Shown here: in pieces, positions 11,019-22,519 of the stretch
Layout: each line of letters opens with the position of its first letter
Position numbering within the stretch: the first letter of the stretch is position 1
Assembly (NCBI GenBank): GCA_030035585.1
Contig: CM057465.1
Span: 34,552,001-34,616,000 of the forward strand
Source of the DNA: Dugong dugon
Taxonomy: Eukaryota; Chordata; Mammalia; Sirenia; Dugongidae
DNA length: 64,000 bases
Reading direction: 5' to 3'
Program-made: the position numbers and the translations under genes
Notes under the pieces: model-generated
The model's database searches: none
Told to the model about the DNA's origin: nothing
The model's input: the letters and a program-made list of their open reading frames with translations, nothing else

Positions 11019-12606
11019 TCTTTTTTTTTAATTTGACTATGTCTGACCAGGTGGGCTGTGTGTTCTTTGTTGTTTTCTCGTCTGTGGGCATGATACTTTT
11101 TGCCGCCTTCTCCAGTTGGCAGGGTTAGTCACTCAGATATGGTACAGCAGGGCAGGTCTAGCTGAAGATGAGTTGCTGGGATGGGTTGTTTGTGGCACCT
11201 TCTACAGCCACCAGGGCACGTCTGCAGTCAGTGCAGGGCAGGTCCTGGTAGGTCGTGCCTGTGCTGCTTGGTGGTCTGATGTTAAGCACACGGTGCAGGC
11301 AGGCAGGATGGATGGGGGAAATTGTTATGTGTGGAGCTAAGATGGTTATGGGAGAGTGCAGAGAGGAACAGGGGCCAAAAACATACAAACAAAAAAGAGT
11401 GCTAGAGGAGCTTGCCGTTGTAGTGGATTGATTAGAGACTATGAAATGGAGAAAAACAAAAAGGGAAGAAGGAGAAAAAGAAAAGAATGAATGAATAAAA
11501 ATTAGAAAGAAAAAAGAACAGCAAAGCTCCCAGGGATCCTTCTGGTGTGGCTACGAGGTCTGGGGAAGTTGTTCCCAGGTGTTGCAGTACAGCCTCACTA
11601 GAAGGTGTAGAGGTATTCAGCGCCAGGTATTCAGGGAACAGGAAGAGAAGGAAGGTATAGAGAGACGAGAAACTGAGTAATGAAGAAAGACAAAAGGGGA
11701 AAACGAGGGAAAAGAAAACAAAATAATTTTTTTTTAAGAACAAGAAAAGCCCCCAGAAAAACAGAAAAAAATAAATAAATAAAACTTGGAAAATGAAATG
11801 CTTTCAGAGATCCCTCTGCATGTCTGCACAAGCTGAGGTGGTAGGTCCCAAGCCGTGTAGCACTGCACAGCCAGAACGGGCTCCCAGCTCAAGAAAAGGA
11901 ATAGAAAATAAGCAAACAAGTCAAAGCAAACAAACAAAGAAAAGCCCCAGGATCCCACCAGTGTAGCAGCCCAGACCGGGAAGCAGCTCCACACTTGAAC
12001 TCGAGCTCCGTAGCCCGTCAGAAAGAAGCAGAGGTGGCTCCCGGAGCCAGGTATTTGAGCGAAAGGCGGGGGAAGTGGTGAGAGGTAAGGAAGAAATCAA
12101 AAGAAGCGGAAAAAAGCAACACCAGAAACCAACAAATGGCACTCAGGTAGCCGGCCATTGCGGGTGGGTGGAATCCAAGCAGCTGGTGCTTACCGGCCAA
12201 GAGACTGTGGCCGTGTGAAGCAGAGGAGGCTGAGTGGGGGTGAAGAGGGTGGCGGGGGGGGCTGTGTGGGAAAGCGTATATCGCAAGTTACCGGTTGTTT
12301 TGTCTCCTGCTGGAAGTTCTGTGAATCTGCTTTCTCATATCCCCTATTTGCTGGTCTCCCGATAGGAGGCCAAGATGGTGGATCTGCAGTGCGTTAGCTG
12401 ATAGGGGACCTCTGCATGAATCTCTCCTCACGCTCCGTTCTCTGTCAGTTTCTTATTCCATTTGGTGCTTGGCTGAGTTCTTTATCTCTTCATTTGATGT
12501 TTTAGGGTTTCAGGATTGCTGTTTTCTGTGTATGCATTAGTTTTTCAGATCTTTGCTGTGGAGGGACAGCGTGGTGCTTTTGCCTAGAGCACCATTTTAC
12601 CGAATT
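11019..12606 (-). promoter_or_regulatory. 5' UTR / promoter region of L1 copy B
   Basis: About 1.6 kb upstream of ORF1, GC-richer than its surroundings towards the 5' end. The terminal 'aaaatgg' on the minus strand and 'ccaagatggtgg' near 12370 on the plus strand resemble YY1-type sites (CAAGATGGCGG), as used by human L1. Only one copy of the segment that is tripled in copy D is present (around 12015). The promoter role is inferred from position. Confidence 0.6.
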
Positions 12607-12619
12607 CTCCTGCTTTTTT
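12607..12619. repeat. right target-site duplication of L1 copy B
   Basis: Identical to 4452-4464 (ctcctgctttttt). Confidence 0.85.
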
Positions 12620-12827
12620 TTTGAGTATCGTTTGCTTGATATATTTTTTTCCGTCCTTTGAGTTTTAGTTTGTTTGTATCTTTAAGTCTAAGGTGTGTCT
12701 CTCGTAGGCAACATATAGATGCATTGGGTTTTGTTATCCAATCTGCCACTCTCTGTCTCTTTATTGGTGTGTTTGGTCCATTTACATTCAGCGTAATTAT
12801 TGATAGGTATGAGTTTAGTGCTGTCAT
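12620..12827 (-). pseudogene. L1 copy A, ORF2 N-terminus (endonuclease start)
   Basis: The ATG at 12827 opens 'MTALNSYLSIITLNVNG', the start of the L1 endonuclease with Asn14 present and 'RETHLRLKD' carrying Glu43. The frame runs into the insertion point of copy B and continues at 4464 and leftwards. It is separated from ORF1 by about 390 bp, as in the other copies. Confidence 0.85.
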
Positions 12828-13219
12828 TTTGATGTCTTTTTTTGTGTGCTGTTTACAGTTTCTTTGTTCTACTTAATTTTCTATGCTGACTCGTTTTTCT
12901 TTATGTATTTTCTATTCATCTTTTTCATTGTTGTTGATTTTGTGTTTGCTGACTCTTTATATTTTTCTAGTTTTTTATTTTGACTTGTAGGATTGTTAGT
13001 TTCCTTTTTGGTTATCTTAATATTTAGCCCTATTTTTCTAAGTTTATGCCGATCTTTTATTTCTTTATATTTCCTTTACTTCCTCTCCATATGAAAAATC
13101 TATGTCTACATTGTTTAAGTCCCTGCTTTTTGTTTTAATGTTGTCATCTTTTACATATTGACATCTGTTTCTCTGTTTTCAGTGTTTTAGCTTTGGTTTA
13201 TTTTTGTGACTTCCCTATC
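12828..13219 (-). other. ORF1-ORF2 spacer of L1 copy A
   Basis: About 392 bp with no open frame of note. Its length is close to that of the spacers in copies B and C, so the long spacer is also found in this older element. Confidence 0.6.
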
Positions 13220-14343
13220 TCAGCTAATATCTGGTTGCTTTGTCGTGTGTTCTGATCTGGGGTTGTTATCTGGTGTTACATATTTTCTAACCAGAGGACT
13301 CCCTTTAGTGTTTCTTGTAATTTTGGTTTGGTTTTTTTCAAATTCTCTAAACTTCTGTTTATCTGGAAATACCCTAATTTCGCCATCATTTTTGAGCGAC
13401 AGTTTTGCTGGATATATATTTCTTGGCTGGCAGTTTCTTTCCTTCAAGGCTTTATATATGTCATCCCATTGCCTTCTTGCCTGCCTGGTTTCTGCTGAGT
13501 TGTCCGAGCTTATTCTTTTTGACTTTCCTTTGTAGATGACTTTTCATTTATCCCTAGCCGCTCTTAAAATTCTCTCTTTATCTTTGATTTTGGCAAGTTT
13601 GATTATAATATGTCTTGGTGACTTTCTTTTGGGATCTACCTTATGTGGGGTTCGATGAGCATCTTTGATAGATATCTTGTCATCCACAATATCAGGGAAG
13701 TTTTCTGCCAACAAATCTTCACCAGTGCTGTCTGTATTTTCTGTTATCCCCCACCTGTTCTAGTACTCCAATTACTCCTAGATTTTTCCTCTTCATAGAG
13801 TCCCACATAATTCTTAGGGTTTCTTCATTTTATTAAAATTCTTTTATCTGATTTTTCCTCAAATAATTTGGTGTCAAGTGCTTTATCTTCAATCTCACTA
13901 ATTTTGTCTTCCATTGCCTCAATTCTGCTCCTATGACTTTCTATTGAGTTGTCTAATTCTGAAATTTTATTGTTAATCCTCTGGATTTCTGATTTCTGTC
14001 TCTCTGTGGATTCTTGCAGCCTATTAAATTTGTCATTATGCTCTTCTCTAATCTTTTTAATTTCTTCTATTGCATGTTCTGCGTTTTGCTTAATTTCCTT
14101 CCCAATTTCTTGAAGAGTTCTGTTTATTAATCTTTTGTATTCTGCATCTGGTAATTCCAAGAAATTTTCCTCCTCTGGAAAATTTCTAGATTCTTTATTT
14201 TGGGAGCTTGCTGAAGCCATCATGGATTGCCTCTTTATGTGATTTGATGTTGACTGTTGTCTCTGAGCCATCAGTATGTTGTTACATTTATTTTTTGTTT
14301 GCTTACTTTGTCCTAGCTTCTTGTTTTGTTTTGATATGCCCAA
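13220..14343 (-). pseudogene. L1 ORF1, copy A, broken
   Basis: An older ORF1. The upper part (13825-14343) reads 'MGISKQNKKLGQSKQTKNK', then an internal Met-led block 'MAQRQQSTSNHIKRQSMM' and a long E/K/I-rich coiled coil ('EIQRINNKISELDNSIES'). The C-terminal domain (13220-13447) contains 'IYPAKLSLKNDGEIRVFPDK' and ends in a shifted frame. The sequence is clearly diverged from ORF1 of copies B-D, consistent with an older L1 subfamily. Confidence 0.85.
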
Positions 14344-16171
14344 ATAAGCTGCTTGTATGAGCTATTTTGATTATTGATAACTTTGAAGCTTTAATGTCCT
14401 GTCACCAGGTGGTTAAATCTGTTACTAGGTATGTGAGCTCAGGAGTCTGCCCACTTCTCCTGTATGGATTTAGCTCAGGTGCCCTGGTAGATAGCCACCA
14501 AGTGTGTGGTGTAGGCTGTCACTTATAGTCCTAGACAGGCATGGGTGATTGGTGTAGGCATAGGCATCTGGCTGCAGCAGGGTGACACACTCTTAGCAAG
14601 GCAGGGGGCTGCTGGCCACCCCCAGGTGTGCAGGAGGAAGGTGTATCCCTGTTCCCTATAGCGCGTAGGTGGGTGGGTTTTGCAGCCGGATGATGAGCAC
14701 CTGATTTTGTTGTCTGTAAGGACTGGGGGGGCACCTCTTATTCATGGACCCCTATTGCAGGTGCCTAGGTGGCGTTGGTAGAGCCACCAGTCCTCAGGCC
14801 CCTGATGTGGGTAGCTGAAGACCCTGGTTAGTGGGCAGAGCAGTGTCAAATGTCAAGAACCTGCCACTTCACAGCTGAAAGAGTTGAAGTTAGACTTCTG
14901 GTATATACCCTGTTGTACTGCATTAATGAGGGCCTATGCTGTTGAGGTGGGACCACCCAAGTCTATGCAGGGGGAAAGGCACTCAAAGTCTGTGGATCCC
15001 TTACGCGTGTGTGTCTTAGTCATCTAGTGCTGGTCTAACAGAGATACCACAATTGGATGGATTTTGCAAAGAGAAGTTTATTCTCTCACAGTCCAGTAGG
15101 CTACAAGTCCAAATTCAGGGCATCAGCTCCAGGGGAACGCTTTCTCCATTGGCTCTGGAGGACAGTCCATGTCATCAGTCTTCCTTTGGTCTGGGAACTT
15201 CTCTGCACAGGAACCTCAGGTCAAAAGGATGCGCTCTGCACCCAGCACTGCTTTCTTGGTGGTATGAGGTTCCCATGTGTCTCTGCTTGCTTCTCTCTTT
15301 TATATCTCAAAAGAGATTGCATTAAGACACTGATCTTGTCAACCTCATCAGTGTAACCTCATCACAGTGATAGAATTTACAACACATGAGGAGATCACAT
15401 ATAATCTCATCATAGTGGTAGAGTTTACAACCTGTAAAGACATCACATCAGATAACACAATCATACAATACTAGGAATCATGACCTAGCCAAGTTGCTAC
15501 ACACATTTTTTGGGGGACACAATTCAATTCGTGACACTGTGCCTAGGCAAAGGAGTTGTGCCTACCCTGGGTTCCTGGCTTAGGAGAGCCAGCAGTTTAT
15601 TTTTTCCCGTTTGTTAATTTGTTCACTCTTCAAGGCAGGCAAAATGTCTCCAGGCGTGTCACAGATCTTACTTCCGGCCCAGAGGACTCAGCAATTGCTG
15701 AAGCTGGTCCGGGACCCGGTGCAGAGCAGGGAGGTAAATGGGAGAGAGGTTTTTCCCTAAGGGGTGTGTTTTTGATCCGTGCGGTAGGCCCTATGCAAGT
15801 ACTTACTTTTCGTTGATGCAGGGTTGCTTCTCACTGTATTCTGAGTGGCCGTGTAGAGTGTATGGTGCTGAGTATCTCCCGGTGTGCAAAACGTGTCTCC
15901 CAAGCACCTCTGCTTGCCTGCCTCACTGCTTAACCCCAAGATGATCAGGCCTGAAGGGCTCAGGCTCTCGCCGGGTCAGGTTTGGCAACTCCTCACTGCT
16001 TCCAAAACGTCTCTCCCTCCCCTTGCTACTCAGTCTGGTTCCTTAACTCTGTCATTGATGTTCAGGGCTCCCAGATTGCCATATATAATCGATTCACTTG
16101 TTTTTTTGATCTTTGTTGTAAGAGAGTCCACTGGTAGTGTCTGACTACTCCATCATCTTCACCCTGCCTCC
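14344..16171 (-). promoter_or_regulatory. 5' UTR of L1 copy A, interrupted by an LTR
   Basis: Two pieces (14344-15011 and 15537-16171) total about 1.3 kb. The 5' terminus at 16171 (minus strand 'ggaggcagggtgaagatgatgg') abuts the right target-site duplication, so this end is complete. The sequence differs from the 5' UTR shared by copies B, C and D, with only a weak common skeleton near the 5' end ('acaacaaagatc'). Confidence 0.7.
15012..15536 (+). mobile_element. solo LTR of an ERV-L-type endogenous retrovirus (MLT2-like)
   Basis: It starts TGTCTTAGTC and ends 'acacaattcaattcgtgaca' (TG...CA), about 525 bp. The 'taacagagataccac', 'agtttattctctcacag' and final 'gggggacacaattca' blocks are typical of MLT2-type LTRs. 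The flanks show a 4/5-matching 5-bp duplication (gtgtg at 15007-15011, ctgtg at 15537-15541), the length expected for ERV-L. No internal viral genes are present. A related LTR is at 27001-27521. It lies inside the 5' UTR of L1 copy A and is therefore younger than that L1. Confidence 0.8.
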
Positions 16172-16187
16172 TGCTTTTTAAAATTTT
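16172..16187. repeat. right target-site duplication of L1 copy A
   Basis: tgctttttaaaatttt, one mismatch to 1602-1617. Confidence 0.85.
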
Positions 16188-18430
16188 AAAGAGGTCTTTT
16201 GTAGCACATTTGCCCACTGCAATGTATCTTTTGATTTCCTGGCTGCTTCTTCCATGTGTGTTGATTGTGGATCCAAGTAAAATGAAATCCTTGACAACTT
16301 CAATCTTTTCTCCATTTATCATGATGTTGCTTATTGGTCCAGTCATGAGGAGTTTTGGGTTTTCGTTATGTTGAGGTGTAATCCATACTGAAGGCTATAG
16401 TCTTTGATCTTCACCTGTAAGTGCTTCAAGTCCTCTTCACTTTCAGCAAGTAAGGTTGTGTCATCTGCATATTATAGGTTGTCAGTGAGTCTTCCTCCAA
16501 TCCTGATGCTGCATTCTTCGTTTAGTCTAGCTTCTCGGACTATTTGCTCAGCATTCAGATCAAATAAAAAATGAAAGGATACAAGCCGTATGCCTACCTT
16601 TCCTTACTTTAAACCATGCAGTATCCCCTTTTTCTGTCAGAATTGCTGCCTCTGGATGTATGCACAGGTTTTTCATGATCACAGTTAAGTGTTCTGGAAT
16701 TCCCTTAGGTCGAATAAAAAGTGAAAGGATACAACGCGGATGCCTACCTTTCCTTACTTTAGACCAAGCAGTATCCCCTTGTTCTGTTTGAATTCCTGCC
16801 TCTGGATCTGTGCATGGTTTTTCATGATCACAGTTAAGTGTTCTGGAATTCCCATTCTTCACAGTGTTATCCATAATTTGTTATGATCCACACAGTTTAA
16901 TGCCTTTGCATAGTCCATAAAACACAGGTAAACATCTTTCTGGTATTCTCTGCTTTTAGCCAGGATCCATCTGACATCAGCAATGATATCCCTGGATCCA
17001 TGTCTTTTTCTGAATCTGACTTGAGTTTCTGGCAGTTCCCTGTCCGTGTTCTGCTGCAATGGCTTTTGAATGATCTTCAGCAAAATTTTACTTGTGTGTG
17101 ATATTAATGATATTACTCAATAATTTCTGCATTCAGTTGGATCACCTTTCTTTGGAATAGGCATAAATATGGATCTCTTCTAGTCGGTTGGCCAGGTAGC
17201 TTATCTGACATAGGTGAGTGAGCACTTCCAGTGCTGTATCCATTTGTCAAAACATCTCAACTGGTATTCCGTCAATTCCTGGAGCCTTGTTTTTCACCAT
17301 TGTCTTCAGTGCAGCTTGGACTTCTTCCTTCAGGACCATCGGCCCTTGATCATATGCTGCCTTGTGAAATGACTGAATGTAGACCAATTCTTTTCAGTAC
17401 AGTGACTGTGTATTTCTTCCTTCTTGTTTTGATGCTTCCTCTGTTGTTCAGTATTTTGCCCATAGAATCCTTCAGTATTGAAACTCGAGGCTTGAATGTT
17501 TTCTTCAGTTCTTTCAGCTTGAGAAATACTGACTGTGTTCTTCCCTTTTGGTTTTCTAACTCCAGGTCTTTGCACATGTCATTATAATGCTTTGTCTTTT
17601 TAAGCCACCTTTTGAAATCTTCTGTTCAGCTCTTTTACTTCATCATTTCTTCTTTCTGCTTTAGCTATTCTGCATTCAGGAGTAACTTTCAGAGTCTCTT
17701 CTGACATCCATTTTGGTCTTTTATTTTTTCCTGTCTTTTTAATGACTTCTTGCTTTTTTCATGTATGCTGTCCTTGATGTCGTTCCAAAACTCGTCTGTT
17801 CTTCAGCCATTAGTGTTCAATGCATCAAATCCATTCTTGAGATGGTCTCTAAATTCAGGTGGGGTACACTCAAGGTCATACTTTGGCTCTCATGGATTTG
17901 TTCTAATTTTCTTCTGCTTCAACTTGAACTCGCATATGAACAATTGGTCTGTTCTGCAGTCGGCCCCTGGCTTTGTTCTGATGGATATTGAGCTTTTCCA
18001 TCATGTCTTTCCACAGATGTAGTTGATTTGATTCCCGTGTATTCCATCCAGTGAGGTCCACCTGTATAGTTGCCGTTTATATTGTTGAAAAAAGTATTTG
18101 CAATGAAGATGTCGATTGTCTTGCAAGATTCTAGCATGTGATCTTTGGCATCTTTTCTATCACTAAAGCAATATTTTCTAACTATCAATCCTTCTTTGTT
18201 TCCAGCTTTCACATTCCATTCACCAGTAATTATCAGTGCATCCTGATTGCATGTTTGATCAATTTCAGAATGCAGAAGTTGGTAAAAATCTTCAATTTCT
18301 TCATCTTTGGCCTTAGTGGTTGATGTATAAATTAGAATAATAGTCGTACTAACTGGTCTTCCTTGTAGGCATATGGATATTATCCTATCACTGACAACAT
18401 TGTACTTCAGGATAGATCTTGAAATGTTCT
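16188..18430 (-). pseudogene. RTE (BovB-like) LINE, RT and partial endonuclease, right of the insertion
   Basis: This continues the element begun at 1124-1617. On the minus strand, from right to left: part of the endonuclease (about 17900-18430), a linker, then the reverse transcriptase with 'DVRWILAKSREYQKDVYLCF' followed by 'NCVDHNKLW' (16859-17083). The acidic residue of this motif region survives, but stops and frameshifts are frequent. An in-frame tandem duplication of 150 bp is at 16561-16860. The element is 5'-truncated at about 18430, where a MIR begins. Confidence 0.85.
16561..16860 (-). repeat. two-unit tandem duplication (150 bp) inside the RTE reverse transcriptase
   Basis: Units start at 16561 and 16711 (period 150 bp = 50 codons, frame kept). 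Both translate to a 'GDTAW.KVRKGRH..CILS' block. The two units differ at roughly one base in ten by eye. The other RTE copy here has a single unit at about 28920-29070, so the duplication is private to this element or its source. Confidence 0.8.
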
Positions 18431-18431
18431 A

Positions 18432-18625
18432 GCTTTATCATTTATTGGCTGTGTGATTTTAAACAACTTAATACACCTTTTGTGCCATAGTTTTATGAGC
18501 TTTAAATGGAGATTATGACAGTAACTACCCGAAGCCTTGTTCTAAGGATTCAGTAAGATCCTTCTGATAAAATGTTTATGTAGAACAATGTCTGCTACAG
18601 AGTGAACATTATTTCTGTTATATTT
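18432..18625 (+). repeat. MIR SINE (old)
   Basis: Degenerate but ordered MIR landmarks: 'ggctgtgtgattttaaacaac', 'gccatagttttatgagc' and 'aaatggagattatgacagta', followed by 'acaatgtctgctacagagtg'. Confidence 0.6.
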
Positions 18626-19687
18626 TCTGCTTTTGATATTTTATAGTTTTGATTGATAATTACATTTCTAGTAATCACATTATTTGAATCTGTCTACCTG
18701 ATTTTTGGTCATGCAGGTTTCCATTTACTGTATTTATTTTGGGTTCTTATTTTAGCAACTTGTAGAAAACATGCTTTCAGAGAACTCAAAGATATTGTAT
18801 ATAGGAATCAATATATCTATTTGCTGGTGATCATTTAGTGTTATTGTGTTAATTTGAAATCTTATCCTATTTGAACCTGTTTCATCTGTTTAGAAGACTG
18901 TCAAGTTAAAGTGTTTTACTCTTTTGGAAAATCTCCTTAAAACTGTATTCTGCAATATTTTATTATTTTCATTATTAATCTAAGACCTGTTCTCAATAAA
19001 TGAGCATTTCACAATTATGAAATCACCGATGTAGAACAATGAGTTTCATTACGGTAATTTATATTTTTGTATTTTTTGCTTATCCTTTAGGGGAAAACTA
19101 GGAAGCTAAACTTTAAGTTCCAAAGTTAGCCTATTTTTTATTTTAGGAAGGCATGGAATGCAAAGCTTCAAGATATGGTAATTCCTTGATTTTCTGACAT
19201 GTTGTCAGGAAATGAAATATTCCAGATAAATGCATTTTTCAAATGATTCTTTTCTCTATAATGTTTTACCATAATCCTTGTCTTCTGAAGCAGTGCATAG
19301 TGATTATAACAAACTTTTCTTCATAATACAGGGCTATTATTAGGAATTTTTATTATTACATTGTCCAGTGACACAACACTGTCCTCAGGGTGTATTAAAA
19401 TATGTAGCCCTACTTGGTCATGCATTAAATGGATCCAGGCAGCTGTCTTTTTCAAATTCTCACGTCTACTCTTATTCCTCATCACTGGCAATGTGCCTGC
19501 TTCTTAAAAGCCAATTATTTTTATTTGCTGATTCTGAGTGCAAACCATGCTTGCTGGAATTGTGTCTGAAATAACTCTAAAATAGAACCTTAGTGAGGAC
19601 TTGATTGTTTCTCCTCAAGTGTAGTTCATGGGATAAGAGAGATGTTAGTGTATATAGATGGGCCACAGGCTGTCTTGGAAAATATTT
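18626..19687. other. unique-looking AT-rich DNA
   Basis: I see no gene or clear repeat; only short AT-rich open frames occur. Confidence 0.5.
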
Positions 19688-19930
19688 TGCACATGTCATT
19701 ATAATGCTTTAGTTTGTCTTCTCAAGCCCTGCCTTGAAATCTTCTGTTAAGCTCTTTTACGTCATCATTTCTTTTTTTCACTTTAGCTATTCTGCGTTCA
19801 AGAGCAACTTCAGAGTCTCTTCTGACATCCATTTTGGTCTTTTCTTCTTTCCTGTATTTTTAATGACCTCTTGCTTTTTTCATGTATGATGTCCTTGATG
19901 TCATTCCACAGCTTGTCTGGTCTTTGAGGG
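19688..19930 (-). mobile_element. RTE LINE fragment (linker before RT)
   Basis: It matches 17580-17815 and 29810-30040 on the same strand (for example 'gcacatgtcattataatgctt', then 'gtccttgatgtcattcca'). It is truncated at both ends and abuts the tRNA-Gly-type SINE on its right. Confidence 0.75.
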
Positions 19931-19936
19931 GAGGGG

Positions 19937-20281
19937 GCATTTGTGGTTTACTAGTAGAATTCTTGCCTTCCATATAGTAGACTCAGGTACAGTTCCCAGC
20001 TAGTGCACCTCATGCATAGCCATTACCTGCCTGCTAGTGGAGGCTTGGGTGTTGCTATGATGATAAACAGGTTTCAGTGGAGCTCTAGACTAAGACAAAC
20101 TAGAAAGAAAGGCCTGGCAGTCTACTGCTGAAAATCAGTCCATGAAAATCCTGTATCACAGTGGTCTCATCCACAACCAATCATTAGGATGGCGCAGGTC
20201 TAGACAGTGTTTCGTTCAGTTGTGCATGGGATCTCCATGAGTTGGGGGCTGACTCTACAGCATCTAACAAAAACAACAAAT
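19937..20281 (+). mobile_element. tRNA-Gly-headed SINE with RTE-derived body and tail
   Basis: The first 70 bp follow tRNA-Gly (gcatttgtggtttactag..., 'gaattcttgccttccat', degenerate A and B boxes). The body (about 20040-20150: 'tgttgctatgatg', 'agactaagacaaactagaaa') matches the RTE 5' region seen at 22520-22700. The last 110 bp ('gatggcgcaggtctagacag' to 'catctaacaaaaacaac') match the RTE 3' end. It is therefore a composite probably moved by the RTE machinery. Confidence 0.75.
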
Positions 20282-20559
20282 ATAACGATGATTAAAATAA
20301 GAACAGAATAGAATGCAGGTCATGGAAAAGTGCCCCTGTCTGGAGATATTTATTAGCATAACTGAAGAATAACTGTCTTAAATATCTTTAGGCCACTCTT
20401 TGATGCGAGTGATGATATAGGCCAGGTGACCATTTGAAGACTCTTCAGCTCTGCCTCTGTTCTCTACTTCAGCTGTCAACATTGATATGGATTGATTCAT
20501 TGAACAAATATTTGTGAAGAGGTGTACTATGTGGAAGGTACTATGAAAGGTATTGGGGA

Positions 20560-21065
20560 GATGAAGAAAACAAGCATTGTCCTTCCCCCTGAAAAGATAG
20601 ACTAAACAAATAATCATACACGTAAATATATATTTGTTAATTGTGATACGTCTTGCGAAAGGAAAATACTGGATGCTGTGAGTAGTTCTCAGCAAGAGGA
20701 GGTGATTTAGATTGGGAATTTAGAGAGGAATTCTCTGAGGAAAGAATGCTCAAGTTGAGATCTGAAAGATAAAGAAAAATCCGAAGAGTAGAGGAAAGAA
20801 CCCTCCTAACAGAGCAAACAGCATGAGAGAATTCTTTGAGACAGAAACAAGCTTAGCACATTGTAAGAACTAAAAGAAGACCAGAGGAACTGGAATGCAG
20901 TGAGGAAGGAATGTGTTGTGAGATAAAGATGAAAAGAGGTATAAATACCTGACTGTGATGGACATTGGAGTCCATTGTAAGGATCTGAATTTTTTCTAAA
21001 TTTAAATACATTGAAGAGTTTTAAGTAGAGGATTAGATGCTCAGATTTGTTTTAAAATATATTTC
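20560..21065 (+). repeat. old dispersed repeat, family not assigned (copy 1 of 3)
   Basis: A block with 'gttgagatctgaaagataaag', 'gagacagaaacaagcttagc', 'gaggaactggaatgcagtgag' and 'tccattgtaaggatctgaatt' in the same order as looser matches at 33000-33360 and 36940-37700. The motif order is familiar from an old mammalian interspersed repeat, but I cannot name it. Confidence 0.4.
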
Positions 21066-21204
21066 TTCTTTGTTATGCATTCATTGATTAATGAAAGCTG
21101 GAGGAGTAAGAGTCAAAGTGTTGAGAGACCAACTGAGAGCCTGTTGACATACTACGGGGTAAGGGTAGTGAAGGTGGTGATGGACAGAAGTATACAGAGT
21201 GGAG

Positions 21205-21310
21205 ATGTCCAGAACAAGTCCTCAGTTTCATTATCTGTAAAATGGGAATAATTGTTGTGTTTGGTACAGGGTTGATGCCAGTAAATGTTAGCTATTATTA
21301 TTATTTGTAT
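21205..21310 (+). repeat. MIR SINE, 3' part
   Basis: 'cctcagtttcattatctgta', 'aaatgggaataat' and 'taaatgttagctattattat' are the classical MIR 3' landmarks. Confidence 0.75.
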
Positions 21311-22519
21311 TATCCAACAGAATCTGTTCTAGTTGGTTGGTTGAAATGCTGGCTAAAGAAAGGAATACTAAATAACATGCTTCCTCAATATTTGATTTTA
21401 ACTTAAACCATATAAACATTCATTTGCCAATTTTTTGATGCAATATTGGGACCATTTGTTTGTTGAATGTAAATCTTTGAATTGGATTTCAGAATTGATT
21501 TTGTTTTGTTTAGTTTGGTTTTGCGTGAACCACTCTCATAGTTACATCCTCTATGATTTCCGGTTTTAGTTCCCTTACAGTGAAGTAAGAATTTAAAGAC
21601 ATCTGTGATGCAATCTGAGAGCAGGAAATATTCTATTTTGTTTATTTTTCCAATATTGCCCATATGTGATATAAAAGCAATTTATTTAACAATTTTCCTT
21701 AGAGTTTTTCCAAAACATTCTACCTAGTTTTTATAGAACCAAACTTTTTCTTCAATTCAGATTTTACCAGTTTATGCAATATTTAGTTGAAATACATAAT
21801 TTCAGTAACAAGTATAGCTGGTATACACAGGTTTTGAAACAAATACAACAGGCTTCTGACAAGGATATCATTTAACTGGAATAAGAAAAATGTAGAAAGA
21901 GATACTAGAAATTAACTTTGTATTAGCTGTAAGCATTTAGTGTGTTATGATCAGGAGGCAGTGTCTTTTGTAGAGGAAAGGGAGATCCTTAATCTAGCAG
22001 TCAAGTAACTGCAGGATGATTAAGAGTGCTTTTACTGGGCTTTGGAAGTAGAGTTGACAGGACAGGGTTTGATGTGGGGTGAAGGGAAGGGGTGTGCTAA
22101 GGACATCTGCCATATTTCTGGTAGAAGCAGCCAAAGGAAGAAGGAATCATTTATTATGATGGGTGGGAAGATGAGGGATAGGGCCCAAATTCAGTATTAA
22201 GATGCCTGGGAGACGTTATTAAATGGAACCAATATTAAATAGGCCATTTGAATTACAGCCCTAAAGCTTGGAGAGACTCTTGGCTGGGCTTTGCTTGAGG
22301 AGCTGTGGGAATGTGATGGGGGCCTGAACCAAGGTAGAGTGGCCCAGGTGCCAGCCTGAATTTCTGAACATAGATTCATGGTGGCCTAGGCCATGTGGTG
22401 ATAGGAAGGATCTGAATCTTGCTTGAGTAGGAGGCATTGTGAAGCAGCTGGAGAAATGGTGCTGATTGTCAAGTACAAATTAGAAAATCACAAATCTACA
22501 ATATTAGGCCACTACCTAT
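21311..22519. other. unique-looking DNA
   Basis: No gene or repeat is recognised. Short open frames lack any support. Confidence 0.45.

Larger units (their letters stand above)
4465..12606 (-). mobile_element. full-length L1 retrotransposon, copy B (about 8.1 kb)
   Basis: A complete L1 on the minus strand: 5' UTR at the right (about 11019-12606), ORF1, a long spacer, ORF2, then a 3' UTR and an A-rich tail with AATAAA-like words at the left. The perfect 13-bp target-site duplication and the restored sequence of the host L1 show it inserted into copy A. Its 5' terminal sequence (minus strand 'aaaatggtgctctaggc') matches those of copies C and D. Both ORFs are broken, so it is no longer active. 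Confidence 0.92.

Noticed and set aside
19937..20009. Possible tRNA-Gly gene
   Set aside because: The A and B boxes are degenerate, stem pairing is lost, and it is continuous with an RTE-derived SINE body.
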